A stretch of 64,000 bases of DNA from JAFARZ01 sp035651595 (GTDB lineage: Bacteria > Actinomycetota > Actinomycetes > Streptosporangiales > Streptosporangiaceae), in contig DASRFJ010000237.1 of assembly GCA_035651595.1 (NCBI GenBank), positions 1-64,000 on the forward strand. The letters are read 5' to 3'. Within the stretch, counting starts at the first letter, position 1. Each line of letters starts with the position of its first letter. The notes below the pieces were generated by a model, which ran no database searches, had not been told where the DNA came from, and worked only from the letters and a program-made list of their open reading frames with translations. Below, piece after piece: positions 1 through 9,113 of this stretch. A program made the translations under genes and the position numbers.

Positions 1-96
1 CGGATCGTAGCCGGGGGGTCTGACATTTACCCGCGGCTCGGTAAAAACACCGGAGCTGACCCCGTTATGCCCACCCCTCCAGGCTCCAGGGTAGCG

Positions 97-411
97 CTAA
101 CGTCGGAACGGCTGCTGGCTGTATTCTTCGGATCCGCACCCTGGGCAACGGCCCAGATCCTCCGCGGCCCGCTGGGCCGCCGCGTTTCCTGGCAAGTTCC
201 GCTCCACCCGGTTCACCATGTCCCAGCCCTGGATGTCCAAAGGCCCGGCGCCGTACTGACCGGGGTTGGCGGAGCTCATGCCGATCGTGGCGGCGTTTCC
301 CCGGAACGGGATCCCGCGCTTCGGCTTGGCGATCGCCTTCGGCACCCGCCAGGCGGTCCCGCACTCGTCGCATGTTCGCTCAAATTCCCCGTGCCCCCAT
401 GACATACGCAT
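97..411 (-). CDS. Small zinc-ribbon protein, function unknown
   Basis: The 104-residue product has a CDEC pair at residues 14-17 and a CPGC pair at 89-92, the spacing of a treble-clef or zinc-ribbon fold. The middle is polar with no hydrophobic segment, so it is probably cytosolic. The ATG at 411 has no clear ribosome binding site; a second ATG two codons in is equally possible. It lies 22 bases from the next gene on the same strand and ends near the window edge, so its operon context is unknown. I recognise no named family; a DNA- or protein-binding zinc protein is the most that can be inferred. Confidence 0.6.
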   Translation of the reverse strand: MRMSWGHGEFERTCDECGTAWRVPKAIAKPKRGIPFRGNAATIGMSSANPGQYGAGPLDIQGWDMVNRVERNLPGNAAAQRAAEDLGRCPGCGSEEYSQQPFRR

Positions 412-433
412 ATGTCAACGATACGACAGGAAA

Positions 434-1393
434 TCAGAACTCGGCCGTTGTCCCGGCGCCCGCGCTGACCGCCGCGCGGTACACATACCCGGCGGCGGCG
501 AGGTCCTCGGCGGCCAGGCCGAGGGACTTGAACACGGTGATCTCGGTGTCGTCGCGGCGGCCGGTCGCGGTTCCGGTGAGCAGCTCCCCCAGTTCGGCCC
601 GCGCCTCGATGACCGCGCCGTCCCGCCGCGCCAGAAGGAAATCTCCCGCCTCGTTGTGCAGCGAGTCCCTGCGGTCCGCGAAGATCGCGGCGTCGGCCAT
701 CGTGGCCGTGTCGATCTCGCGGTCGGTGGGGACGCAGGCGCCGACCGCGTTTACATGTGTACCGGGCGCCAGCCACTCCCGACGCAGCACCGGTTCCTGC
801 GACGTCGTGGCGGTGACCACGATGGCGGCGCCGTCCAGCGCCGCGCGGACCGTCGGCGTGAGCGTGACACCGAGCGCATCGGCCTCGGCGCGCACCGCGT
901 CCGCCCAGTCAGCCGTGCGGCCGGCCATCCGGATCCGGCACCCGGGACGGGTCGCCGCCAGCGCCCGGGCGTGCGCGAAGCCCTGGACGCCGGTGCCGAT
1001 GATCGCGACCTCCGTGGCACCGCCACCAGCCAGCAGGTCCGTCGCGACGGCGGATACCGCGGCGGTGCGCACCTCGGTCAGCGCCGACGCGTTCACCAAG
1101 GCCAGCGGTTCGCCGGTGTCCGGTGCGAACAGCAGCACCCCGCCCTGATGGGTGTCCAGACCGCGGGCCGGGTTGCCGGGGGTTATGCAGATCGCCTTGA
1201 GCCCGTATCCGGGGTCGGCGGCGTACGAGGGCATCAGCCCCATGAACCCGGCGGCGCCGTCCGGCCGGACCACGGTGCGCAACGGCTGCTGGATGTCGCC
1301 CCGCGCCAGCCCGGTCAGCGCCGCCCGCATCACGTCCGCGCATTCGGCGTACGGGAGCAGCGCACGGACATCACGACCGGACAGGACGAGCAA
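434..1393 (-). CDS. Ornithine cyclodeaminase / mu-crystallin family protein
   Basis: The product is about 319 residues, the usual length of this NAD(P)-binding family, whose members include ornithine cyclodeaminase, alanine dehydrogenase and ketimine reductases. A Rossmann signature (IIGTGVQGFAHA) lies mid-protein, preceded by the family's LVNASALTEVRTAAVSAVA block, and the C-terminus keeps TEITVFKSLGLAAEDLAAA. I chose the TTG at 1393 because GGAGGA sits five to six bases upstream; open frame continues further upstream but only as antisense of the next gene. The substrate cannot be told from sequence. It is transcribed divergently from the metallo-hydrolase with only 24 bases between start codons. 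Confidence 0.88.
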   Translation of the reverse strand: MLVLSGRDVRALLPYAECADVMRAALTGLARGDIQQPLRTVVRPDGAAGFMGLMPSYAADPGYGLKAICITPGNPARGLDTHQGGVLLFAPDTGEPLALVNASALTEVRTAAVSAVATDLLAGGGATEVAIIGTGVQGFAHARALAATRPGCRIRMAGRTADWADAVRAEADALGVTLTPTVRAALDGAAIVVTATTSQEPVLRREWLAPGTHVNAVGACVPTDREIDTATMADAAIFADRRDSLHNEAGDFLLARRDGAVIEARAELGELLTGTATGRRDDTEITVFKSLGLAAEDLAAAGYVYRAAVSAGAGTTAEF

Positions 1394-1404
1394 CGGGTCC
1401 TCCG

Positions 1405-1411
1405 ATAAAAT
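1405..1411 (+). promoter_or_regulatory. Candidate -10 element of a leaderless promoter for the MBL gene
   Basis: ATAAAAT lies six to seven bases before the ATG at 1418 in a 24-base gap between divergent start codons. No ribosome binding site precedes the ATG. A -35 box would fall inside the neighbouring coding sequence and is not obvious. Confidence 0.35.
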
Positions 1412-1417
1412 CCTGCA

Positions 1418-2071
1418 ATGACGTACACCGGCAACGTACAGGTAGGCGGGCCAGCCGATACCCGGGAACTCCGCGGCCTGACCGTGACCAAGATAGCCGT
1501 AGGTCCCTACGACAACAACGCGTACCTGCTGCGATCCGCCGCGGATGGCACCAAGGTTCTGATCGACGCCGCCAGCGAGCCGGACCGTCTGCTCGAACTC
1601 ACCGGCACCGACCTGTCGGCCGTGATCACCACGCACCGCCATCCGGACCACTGGCAGGGCCTCGCGCAGGTCACCAAGGCCACCGGCTGCACCACATACG
1701 CCGGACGCGAGGACGCCGAAGGCATTCCGGTCGCCACCAGCGTGCTGGTCGACGACGGCGACACGATCGAAGTCGGCGACATCAGGCTGACCGCCATCCA
1801 CCTGGTCGGGCATACGCCGGGCTCGATCGCGCTGCGCTACGACGACCCGGCCGGACCCCCGCACCTGTTCACCGGCGACTGCCTGTTCCCCGGCGGTGTC
1901 GGCAACACCGACCACGACCCGGCGCGCTTCTCCTCGCTGTTCCATGACGTGCGCACCAAGCTCTTCGGCACACTGCCGGACGAGACGTGGGTGTACCCGG
2001 GCCACGGCGGCGACACAACGCTCGGCGCGGAGCGCCCGCACCTCGACGAATGGCGCGAGCGCGGCTGGTAA
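1418..2071 (+). CDS. Metallo-beta-lactamase fold hydrolase, glyoxalase II-like
   Basis: The 217-residue cytosolic protein carries the MBL-fold metal motif THRHPDHW (HxHxDH) near residue 72, a GHTPGS histidine, the GDCLFPGG aspartate and a C-terminal YPGHGGDT histidine, so the dinuclear zinc site looks complete. Length and motifs resemble short glyoxalase II-type thioesterases, but the C-terminal substrate domain of true glyoxalase II is absent. A TAAAAT -10-like hexamer at 1406-1411 lies seven bases before the ATG, so the message may be leaderless. Substrate unknown. Confidence 0.87.
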   Translation: MTYTGNVQVGGPADTRELRGLTVTKIAVGPYDNNAYLLRSAADGTKVLIDAASEPDRLLELTGTDLSAVITTHRHPDHWQGLAQVTKATGCTTYAGREDAEGIPVATSVLVDDGDTIEVGDIRLTAIHLVGHTPGSIALRYDDPAGPPHLFTGDCLFPGGVGNTDHDPARFSSLFHDVRTKLFGTLPDETWVYPGHGGDTTLGAERPHLDEWRERGW

Positions 2072-2114
2072 ACCCCTACGCCGCCATGACGGGTGCATGG
2101 GTTACCTTTCGGCT

Positions 2115-2849
2115 ATGAGCCGATTGCCGTATCTGCGCCGCGACCAGCTGAGCCCCGAAGGACAGCAGCTCTGGGACAACCTGGTCAGCGGCCGGGGTGA
2201 GCAGCTTGTCGGCGAGCACGGCGGGCTGGTCGGGCCGTTCAACGCGTTCGTCAGCGCGGCGGACACCGGCAAATACCTGTCCTCGCTGGGCGCGAAGGTC
2301 CGGTTCGGCACGTCCATCGAGCGGCGGCTGTCGGAGATCGCGATCATCACGGTCGGGGCCCGGTGGCAGGCCGAGTTCGAGTGGTGGGCGCACGCCGCGA
2401 TGGCGCGCGAGCACGGCGTTTCCGACGCCGCGGTGGACGCGATCGCGCGTGGCGAGGATCCGGGCTTCACCAGTGCCGACGAGCGCGCCATCTACCAGGC
2501 GGCGTACCAGCTCAGCCACACCGGACGGCTCGGCAAGGACGCGTACGACGCGGCGCACCGGTTCCTCGGTGACGCCGGGATGGTGGAACTGGTCTCGCTG
2601 TGCGGGTACTACACGCTGATCTCGTTCCTGCTGAACGCGTTCGACGTGCCACTGCCACCCGGCGCGTCGCCGGTATGGAAGTCGCGGTTAAGCGACCCGG
2701 CGCTTGACGTGCGGCACCTCTCGGGTGAGCGGCTCGAACCCGACGCTGTAGTACAGCCCTCGCGCGGCCGGGTGCCCCGCCGCGCCGAGGCACGCCACGA
2801 GCATCCGCTCCGCCCCGGCGTCCCGTACCGTGCGCATCCCGTGCAGTAG
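2115..2849 (+). CDS. Carboxymuconolactone decarboxylase family protein with run-on C-terminus
   Basis: The first about 190 residues are a carboxymuconolactone decarboxylase/AhpD-like domain: ERRLSEIAIITVGARW helix, the EFEWWAHAAMAREHGVS segment, and a family-typical end at FDVPLPPG. The CxxC of AhpD is absent, so it is not a disulfide-type peroxidase by that criterion. About 54 further residues follow, arginine-rich and antisense to the convergent acetyltransferase gene (162-base overlap), and they match nothing in the family. The simplest reading is loss of the ancestral stop codon. The ATG at 2115 starts the conserved part; an in-frame ATG at 2097 is possible. Confidence 0.8.
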   Translation: MSRLPYLRRDQLSPEGQQLWDNLVSGRGEQLVGEHGGLVGPFNAFVSAADTGKYLSSLGAKVRFGTSIERRLSEIAIITVGARWQAEFEWWAHAAMAREHGVSDAAVDAIARGEDPGFTSADERAIYQAAYQLSHTGRLGKDAYDAAHRFLGDAGMVELVSLCGYYTLISFLLNAFDVPLPPGASPVWKSRLSDPALDVRHLSGERLEPDAVVQPSRGRVPRRAEARHEHPLRPGVPYRAHPVQ

Positions 2850-3653
2850 CAAGGCCTTCCCGAGGCCAAGCCGCCGGTAGCGCTGGTGCGTGCCGACCGG
2901 CTCGAATTCGGCGGTCCGGTTGGCCTCGTCGAACCACATGATCGCGGTGGAGACCATCGTCCCGTCCGGCGCCTCGACCAGGACGTGCAGGTCGTCGCGG
3001 TACGGCCAGGTTTCCCGCGCGCCTTCGTAGCCGCGCATGGTGAACGTCGACGGATGCCAGGCCGCCACGTGCGCCGCCACCGCGGCCTCCGCCCCGGCGC
3101 TCGCGGCCGTCCGGAACGTGAAACCATCGGGCAGCGCCGGCGACGCGATGTCGTCCAGGGCGCGCCAGTTCAGCTGGACCCAGTAGCCGTCGTCGGCCAG
3201 CATCCGCTCGTCGGGCAGGTACCCGTGCGCGGCCAGCCGCGCGAGCGCGTCCTCGTCGGCGGCGCGGACGCTCACCTTCCGGTCGACTCCTTCGCTCACC
3301 GACTCGAACCACGGGAGGATCTCGTCCAGCAGTTCGGGCCGCGCCGGGTCGAGCTGCCATGCCAGGGAGGCGTGCGGCACGGTGACCATGCCGCCGTCGG
3401 TCCTTGCCGCCTGGTACGGCAGGTATGCCCAGCCCCAGGCGACCACGTCGCCGGACGGAGAAAACCACAGCCGCCGCCGCCAGCTGTGCCCCTGCGCCGC
3501 ATGGTCCTTGCCCCACACCCAGGCGAGTTCCCCGACGGTGGCGTCGTTGTTCACGATCTGTGGCCGGAGCGAGAAAACGCGCTGGGACAACTCCTGCATC
3601 AGCCGCACGTCCGCCACGCCGAAGTCCGCGACGCCGAAGTCCATGGCTGCCAT
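2688..3653 (-). CDS. GNAT family N-acetyltransferase, two-lobed
   Basis: The 321-residue protein has a degenerate N-terminal GNAT-like half and a C-terminal half with the acetyl-CoA motif A region YRRLGLGKALLLHGMRTVRDAG followed by YYSVGFEP, typical of the beta6-beta7 end of GNAT domains. Tandem GNAT proteins of this size are common in actinomycetes and usually lack a known substrate. The N-terminus contains an exact five-residue duplication (FGVAD twice), encoded by a 15-base tandem repeat near 3616-3645. It is separated by one base from the end of the upstream winged-helix gene, suggesting co-transcription. Confidence 0.82.
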   Translation of the reverse strand: MAAMDFGVADFGVADVRLMQELSQRVFSLRPQIVNNDATVGELAWVWGKDHAAQGHSWRRRLWFSPSGDVVAWGWAYLPYQAARTDGGMVTVPHASLAWQLDPARPELLDEILPWFESVSEGVDRKVSVRAADEDALARLAAHGYLPDERMLADDGYWVQLNWRALDDIASPALPDGFTFRTAASAGAEAAVAAHVAAWHPSTFTMRGYEGARETWPYRDDLHVLVEAPDGTMVSTAIMWFDEANRTAEFEPVGTHQRYRRLGLGKALLLHGMRTVRDAGAERMLVACLGAAGHPAARGLYYSVGFEPLTREVPHVKRRVA

Positions 3654-3654
3654 C

Positions 3655-4804
3655 TCAGGCGTGCGGCCCGGACGTCACGGTGCCGAACTCCACGCTCGCC
3701 GCACCGGCCTCGCAGATCCCGGCGACTCGCGCGGCCTGCTCGGCCACCTCGTCCCGCTGCGGCGCGTTGAGCTCGGCCAGCGGCTCGATTGTGAACGCCA
3801 TCCGGACGCCGGACCGCCGCTGCTGCCACAGCCCGGCCACGACGCCGTCCACCAGCAGGTTCTGGAACGCCCACGGATAGATCCGGCTCGCCGCCACGCC
3901 GGGGTAGAGCAGTTCCGGCGCCAGTATCCCGACCCGGTAGGCGTAGCTGTCGAAGTAGGGCAGCAACCGGATCCCGCGGGCCGGAGCGGCCGTCTCAACA
4001 ATGTCTCCCGCTCGCGTCCAGGCCGGCATCCCGTCCACCTCAACGCGCTCCAGATCCGCGGCGCCGAACATCTCCGTCGCCAGCGGCACGGGCATGCTCA
4101 GCCAGTTCGCGAACCGGTCCGGCGTCGACGGCCCGTACGCACCCAGGTAGGCCCGCACGATCCATGCCGCCGCCTCGGCCTGGTCCGCGGGCTCGCACGA
4201 GGGCGGCCTGACGTAAGTCACCTTCCGCCCGCGGCCCGGCCCGAAGCACAGCAGACCGCGCATCCCGGCCAGGTGATGCACCATCCGCCAGCGCGGCCAC
4301 ATGCCCTGGAACGCCGGCATGACCGGATCTCCTGCCCACGGCCCGGCCCGCTTCACCACTCCGGCGCCAAGCTCGTCCACCGTGAGCCCGTCCGCCGGCG
4401 CGTCGGCCAGCGTATCGCCGACGGCGGCCAGCACCGAGACGATCTGCTCGGGGCTGAGCAGCGCGTCCGGTTTGGCGGGCGGCGCGGAGTACGACGACAG
4501 TACCGTGCGCCACATCCCCAGGTCGGCCACCGGCAGCAGGTGCACCGTCCCCCGTGGGCCGAACGTCCGGACCAGGCTGGCCCCGGCCGCCGGCCACACC
4601 GCCGCCCTGATATCGCGCCGGGTCACACCCGGCGCGAGCGAGCCGCAGCCCGATAGCCACCTCGGCCGCCGTCGCCACCTGAGCATGCACCCCGGCCAGC
4701 GCGGCCACGACGCCCGCAGCCGAATCAGCGAACGGCGACGTCAGCCCGTGCCGGGCCAGCCGCCAGGCCCTGACCTCGCCCCACGTCACCCGTCTGACCG
4801 CCAT
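3655..4804 (-). pseudogene. Winged-helix DNA-binding (AlkZ/HTH_42-like) gene with a 4-base frameshift
   Basis: Two reading frames together encode one protein of the winged-helix DNA-binding family that includes AlkZ-type proteins. The first about 57 codons (MAVRRVTWGEVRAWRLARHG ... EVAIGLRLA) start at an ATG at 4804. The rest, from about GVTRRDIRAAVW to the stop at 3655, is in another frame. The switch falls at 4635-4642, where the tetramer CGAG is tandemly duplicated; removing one copy restores ...LRLAPGVTRRDI.... The downstream frame alone is open for 343 codons but lacks the conserved N-terminus. It could be a real inactivating slip, a phase-variable site, or an assembly error. Confidence 0.75.
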
Positions 4805-4837
4805 CACAACGAACTCTAGCTGCCCGCACAACGACCT

Positions 4838-6211
4838 CTAGCTCCGCCGCAGCACCAGGCTCAGGCACGCCACGAACACCGCGAGCCCGCACGCGACCAT
4901 GGCGCCCGCCCGCAGCCCGCCGGTCAGTCCGAACCCGCCGAGCAGCGAGCCGAACAGCGCCACCCCGAGCACGCTCCCGGTCTGCCGCAGTGCGGTGAGT
5001 GTGCCCGACGCGATCCCCGACCTGGACGGATCCACGGTCCCCATCAGCTCCGCCGTGATCACCGGCACGATCAGGCCGATCCCCGCCCCGGTAACCGTCA
5101 GGGCCAGCACCGCGACCCACACCGGTTCGGAGACCGCGGCCAGCTGCAGGCCAGAGCCTGCCCCCATTAGCACGGCACCCGTGATCAGCGCCCGCCGCGC
5201 CCCGAACGACGCGGCGATCCGCCCGGCGAGCAGGTTACTCGCCCCGACCCCCACCAGAATCGGCAGGAAGGACAGCCCGGTGACCAGCGGCGATAGGTGC
5301 TCAGCCCGCTGAAGATACAGGCTGACGCTGAAATACAGCCCGTAGAAAGCGACATTGATCAAAAGTCCCACACCTGCGGTGACGCTGAACACCCGCGACC
5401 GGAACAGCGACAGCGGCAGCATCACCCGCGCCGACCGCCGCTCAAGCAGCACGAACACAACGCCCGCCAAAGCCGCCACGAAATACCCGGCCACGACCAG
5501 CGGCGCGCCGAACCCGCGTGCGCCACCCTCGATCACCGCCCCCGCCAGCGCGGTCAGCGCGACGACGCCCGCCAGCTGCCCTGGCAGGTCCACCCCGCGG
5601 TCAAGCGCGCGCGGCGTCTCCCGCCCGTACCGCGCGGTCAGCCAGTAGCCAACGACCCCGACCGGCACGTTGATGAAGAAGATCAGCCGCCAGTCGACGG
5701 CCGCGATCAGCACCCCGCCGGCCACCGGGCCGGTGGCCATCGCGATCGACCCGCCGACCGCCCACCACCGGATCGCGCGCGCCCGCTCGACGCCGCCCGC
5801 GAACGTGTGGTTGAGCAGGGCAAGCGAGCATGCGCCCAGCGCGGCGGCGCCGACTCCCTGCACCGCTCGCGCCACGACAAGCACCAGAACGCTCGGCGCC
5901 GCACCGCACAGCACGGACGCGAGCGTGAACAGCACGAACCCGCCGAGCAGCGTCCGCCGGGCGCCGATCCGGTCGCCGAGCGCCCCCGCGCTGAGGATGA
6001 ACGCGGCGAATGTCAGCGTGTACGCGTCCACCACCCACTGGAGCCCGGACACCCCGCTGCCGAAGCTCGCGCCGATCGCCTTCACCGCGACGTTCACGAC
6101 GCTGACGTCGAGCTGGACCATCGCGAATCCCAGGGTGACCGCCACCAGAACCCGACTCCGCGCATTGGGCGAGGAAACTTCAGGTACCTCCGTTGCCGAT
6201 GTGAGTGTCAT
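4838..6211 (-). CDS. MFS drug-efflux transporter, DHA2-like
   Basis: The 457-residue polytopic membrane protein has hydrophobic segments from residue 22 onward, the MFS antiporter motif A (GDRIGARR) after the second segment, and a motif C-like stretch (GPVAGGVLIAAVDWRLIFFINVPVG) typical of proton-drug antiporters of the DHA2/EmrB type. The N-terminal 18 residues are a short cytosolic tail. It is transcribed divergently from the ArsR-type regulator at 6277 with 65 bases between start codons, a classic exporter/repressor arrangement. The exported compound is unknown. Confidence 0.9.
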   Translation of the reverse strand: MTLTSATEVPEVSSPNARSRVLVAVTLGFAMVQLDVSVVNVAVKAIGASFGSGVSGLQWVVDAYTLTFAAFILSAGALGDRIGARRTLLGGFVLFTLASVLCGAAPSVLVLVVARAVQGVGAAALGACSLALLNHTFAGGVERARAIRWWAVGGSIAMATGPVAGGVLIAAVDWRLIFFINVPVGVVGYWLTARYGRETPRALDRGVDLPGQLAGVVALTALAGAVIEGGARGFGAPLVVAGYFVAALAGVVFVLLERRSARVMLPLSLFRSRVFSVTAGVGLLINVAFYGLYFSVSLYLQRAEHLSPLVTGLSFLPILVGVGASNLLAGRIAASFGARRALITGAVLMGAGSGLQLAAVSEPVWVAVLALTVTGAGIGLIVPVITAELMGTVDPSRSGIASGTLTALRQTGSVLGVALFGSLLGGFGLTGGLRAGAMVACGLAVFVACLSLVLRRS

Positions 6212-6276
6212 GCCTTCGACGCTATGCGCGAGTTACTTCGACGGGCGCCGAAACGACGTCGGGCTAGCCTGAAGCC

Positions 6277-7038
6277 ATGATTTCCGGTGACAGCGACCTG
6301 TCGGCCATCGGCGCGCTGCTCAGCGAGCCCGCGCGGGCGCTGATCCTGCTCGCGCTCAGCGACGGCCGGGCGCTGCCGGCCAGCATGCTCGCGTCCGAGG
6401 CCCGGGTGTCCCCGTCCACCGCCAGCGAGCACCTGCGCCGGCTCGTCGCGGGCGGTCTGCTCACGGTGTCCGTACACGGCCGGTACCGGTACTACCGGCT
6501 GGCCGGCCCGCAGGTCGCCGATCTGCTCGAGGCCATCGAGCGACTGGCCCCGACCCGCCAGGTCACCTCCCTGCGCGAGGGCACGAAGGCGCACGCGATC
6601 CGCCTGGCCCGCCGCTGCTACGACCACATCGGCGGGCGTCTCGGCGTGGCGCTGACCGGCGCTTTCCTTCGCGAGGGCTATCTGGCCGGACACGACGGCA
6701 GCGTCGACTTCGGCAGGATGACCGGCGACCGCCCGGCCGGCGGTGTGCTTGACCCCATCGCCTACACGCTGACGGCCGAAGGCGCTCAGGCGTTCACCAG
6801 CATCGGCGCCCAGCCGCCGCGGAACCCGGCGGTCCGCTGCTGCGTCGACTGGACCGAGCAGCGCCACCACATGGCCGGTGCGGCGGGCCGCGAACTGCTG
6901 AACCGGATGCTGGACCTCGGCTGGGTTCAGCCCAGCCGCCACCACCGCGCGCTGTCTATCACCGATACCGGCCACGAGCAGCTAGCGGAGCGCTTCGGCA
7001 TCCTGCCGGACGAGCTGTCCGCGCCGCGCGCCGCCTAG
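6277..7038 (+). CDS. ArsR-type winged-helix transcriptional regulator
   Basis: The 253-residue protein has an N-terminal ArsR/HTH_20 winged helix (recognition region SPSTASEHLRRLVAGG, residues 47-62; wing GRYRYYRLA) and a long C-terminal domain with CVDWTEQRHHMAG, seen in two-domain ArsR regulators of exporter genes. Histidine and cysteine residues in that stretch (RCCVDWTEQRHH) could bind a metal or ligand, but this is inference. It is divergent from the MFS exporter and probably controls it. Its last 57 bases overlap the convergent membrane-protein gene. Confidence 0.88.
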   Translation: MISGDSDLSAIGALLSEPARALILLALSDGRALPASMLASEARVSPSTASEHLRRLVAGGLLTVSVHGRYRYYRLAGPQVADLLEAIERLAPTRQVTSLREGTKAHAIRLARRCYDHIGGRLGVALTGAFLREGYLAGHDGSVDFGRMTGDRPAGGVLDPIAYTLTAEGAQAFTSIGAQPPRNPAVRCCVDWTEQRHHMAGAAGRELLNRMLDLGWVQPSRHHRALSITDTGHEQLAERFGILPDELSAPRAA

Positions 7039-7614
7039 CTCTTGCTCGTGCCGGGCGAACAGCGGGATGAACACGTGCGCCAGCGGCCCGATCGTCGCCG
7101 CGTACAGCACTGTGCCCGCGCCCACGTTCCCGCCCAGCAGCCAGCCGGTCACCAGCACCGTTGCCTCGATCCCGGTCCGCACCACCCGGATCGAATGCCC
7201 GCGCGCCGCGATCCCCGTCATCAGCCCGTCTCGCGGCCCCGGCCCGAGCCCGGCGCCGATGTAGAGGCCTGTCGCAACCCCGTTCAGCACGATGCCGCTG
7301 ACCAGCACGATTACCCGTACCGCAAGCCCGGAGGGCGCCGGGATCAGCGTCAGCACCAGGTCGATGACCGAGCCGATCACCACCACGTTGCACAACGTCC
7401 CGATTCCCGGCCGCTGCCGTAGCGGCCACCACAGCAGCAGCACGCACGCCCCGACGATGACCGACCAGGTCCCGGTCTGCATCCCGGTCAGCCGCGCCAG
7501 CCCCTGATGCAGCACGTCCCACGGATCAACGCCGAGCCGCGCCAGCAGGATCATCGCGTCGCTGACCCCGTACAGCACGAGCCCGGCGAACAGCTGAACC
7601 AGGCGCCGTCTCAC
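6982..7614 (-). CDS. YczE/YitT-type integral membrane protein
   Basis: The 210-residue protein has about five hydrophobic segments and the family-typical N-terminus LFAGLVLYGVSDAMILLARLGVDPWDVLHQGLA, plus GAGLGPGPRDGLMTG, a hallmark of the YczE/YyaS group. The biochemical function is unknown. The C-terminus is charged and lies in the segment overlapping the convergent ArsR gene (57 bases). No neighbour clearly belongs to the same pathway. The 148 bases upstream (7615-7762) hold no gene. Confidence 0.85.
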   Translation of the reverse strand: MRRRLVQLFAGLVLYGVSDAMILLARLGVDPWDVLHQGLARLTGMQTGTWSVIVGACVLLLWWPLRQRPGIGTLCNVVVIGSVIDLVLTLIPAPSGLAVRVIVLVSGIVLNGVATGLYIGAGLGPGPRDGLMTGIAARGHSIRVVRTGIEATVLVTGWLLGGNVGAGTVLYAATIGPLAHVFIPLFARHEQELGGARRGQLVRQDAEALR

Positions 7615-7762
7615 CAGATCACAATGGCAAAGTTTGGCCCTCTCTCAGTAGTGCCACTTTCCGCGAACTTGGCTTTTTTCCAGCAGAACGACATTGGTGC
7701 TTACCGCCGTCACTCTGGCGACATCAGTGACACAAACCCGCACTCAGCACCTCCGCACTCAC

Positions 7763-9085
7763 TTACGACGCTTCTGTCACGCGGAGTAGGACGGCGGCGA
7801 CCGCGGCGCCGGCCAGCAGGGCCCCGCCGGAGGCGATCATCGCCTGGTGGAGGCCGGTCAGCGGGCCGTGTGCGGTGATGATCGCGCCGAGCACCGCGAC
7901 TCCCAGCACCTGGCCGAACTGCCGCAAGGAGTTGTGCACCGCGGACGCCATGCCAGCCCGGGCCGGTCCGACCGCGGACACGGCGATCTGGGTCATCGGG
8001 GTCAGGCACAGGCCCACTCCGGCGCCGGCTATCGCGAAATCCCACCAGATGGAGCCGAATCCGGTGTGGCCGCCGAGCCGGACCAGACCGAGCATCGCCA
8101 GGCCCGCGGCGACCAGCCCGCCCAGCATCGGCCAGCGCGGCCCGACCCGGCCGGTCAGCCGTCCGGACAGCGGGGCGGCGATGCCGAACGCCAGGCCGAG
8201 CACCGCCACCCGGAGCCCGGCCGCCACCGGTGAATCGCCCGCGACCTGCTGGAAGTACTCGCTGAGGAAGACGATCGCGCCGACGAACGCGAAGAACACG
8301 GTCAGCGCGGCGAGGTTGGCGGCGGTGAAGGCCGGACGCCGGAACAGCGATATGTCGACAACCGGCGCGCTCACCTGGTGTTCCCGCAGCACGAACAGCC
8401 CCATGGCACACGCGCTCAGCACGAACGCCGCGAGTACGCGCGCCGACGTCCAGCCCAGCGGGTTCCCCTCGATCAGCCCGTAGGCGAGCGCCGCGATGCT
8501 CCCGGTCACCAGCACCGTGCCCGGCCAGTCCAGCCGGCTGGTCACCTCCGTCCGCGGCAGCCGGGGGATCACCCGCGCCGCCAGGACCAGCAGGATCGCG
8601 GCGAGCGGCACGTTGAAGCCGAACACCCACCGCCAGCCGAGGTGCGCGGCGATCAGCCCGCCCATGACCGGCCCGGCGGCCATGCCGAGCCCGGATCCGG
8701 TCGACCACAGCCCGATGGCCTGCGCCCGGTGCCGCTCGTCGGCGAACATCACCCGGATGATCGTCAGGCTGCCCGGCACCAGGAACACCGGCCCGAGACC
8801 CTGCGCCACGCGCGCCGCCAGCAGCCATCCGGTCGACGGGGCCAGGCTGTCGGCGAGCGACCCCGCGGCGAACAGGGCGAGGCCGAGCAGGAACACGCCC
8901 TTGCGCCCGCGCCGGTCGCCGATCGTCCCGCCGACCACGAGCAGCGCCGAGTAGACGATCACGTAGGCGTCGACGATCCACAGCATGGCCGATGCAGAGG
9001 CGTGCAGCCCGGCCCCGATGGCGGGCAGCGCGACGCTGACCACCGTGGTGGACATCACCGCGAGCGCCTGGGCGCCGGCCAGCAC
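7763..9085 (-). CDS. MFS transporter, DHA2-like
   Basis: About 440 residues with 12-14 hydrophobic segments, motif A as GDRRGRKG, and GPVMGGLIAAHLGWRWVFGFNVP matching the antiporter motif C region of DHA2 exporters. The start is uncertain. The first transmembrane segment begins at PWLAVSV, but in that frame only a CTG (9097), this GTG (9085) and an ATG (9055) are available without running deep into the upstream SnoaL-like gene, which stops at 9114. Translational coupling to that gene is likely. The LysR regulator at 9538 is the probable controller of the pair. Confidence 0.85.
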   Translation of the reverse strand: MLAGAQALAVMSTTVVSVALPAIGAGLHASASAMLWIVDAYVIVYSALLVVGGTIGDRRGRKGVFLLGLALFAAGSLADSLAPSTGWLLAARVAQGLGPVFLVPGSLTIIRVMFADERHRAQAIGLWSTGSGLGMAAGPVMGGLIAAHLGWRWVFGFNVPLAAILLVLAARVIPRLPRTEVTSRLDWPGTVLVTGSIAALAYGLIEGNPLGWTSARVLAAFVLSACAMGLFVLREHQVSAPVVDISLFRRPAFTAANLAALTVFFAFVGAIVFLSEYFQQVAGDSPVAAGLRVAVLGLAFGIAAPLSGRLTGRVGPRWPMLGGLVAAGLAMLGLVRLGGHTGFGSIWWDFAIAGAGVGLCLTPMTQIAVSAVGPARAGMASAVHNSLRQFGQVLGVAVLGAIITAHGPLTGLHQAMIASGGALLAGAAVAAVLLRVTEAS

Positions 9086-9113
9086 CGATACCGCCAGCCA
9101 GGGGTGCGCCGCG

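Noticed and set aside
1..96. A further gene at the left edge
   Set aside because: Open frames here are short, in low-confidence phase, and have no recognisable features.
434..2098. A 554-codon open frame covering both the ornithine cyclodeaminase-like gene and the antisense of the MBL gene
   Set aside because: Only the part downstream of the TTG at 1393 matches the family; the rest is antisense of a well-supported gene and reflects GC-rich codon bias.
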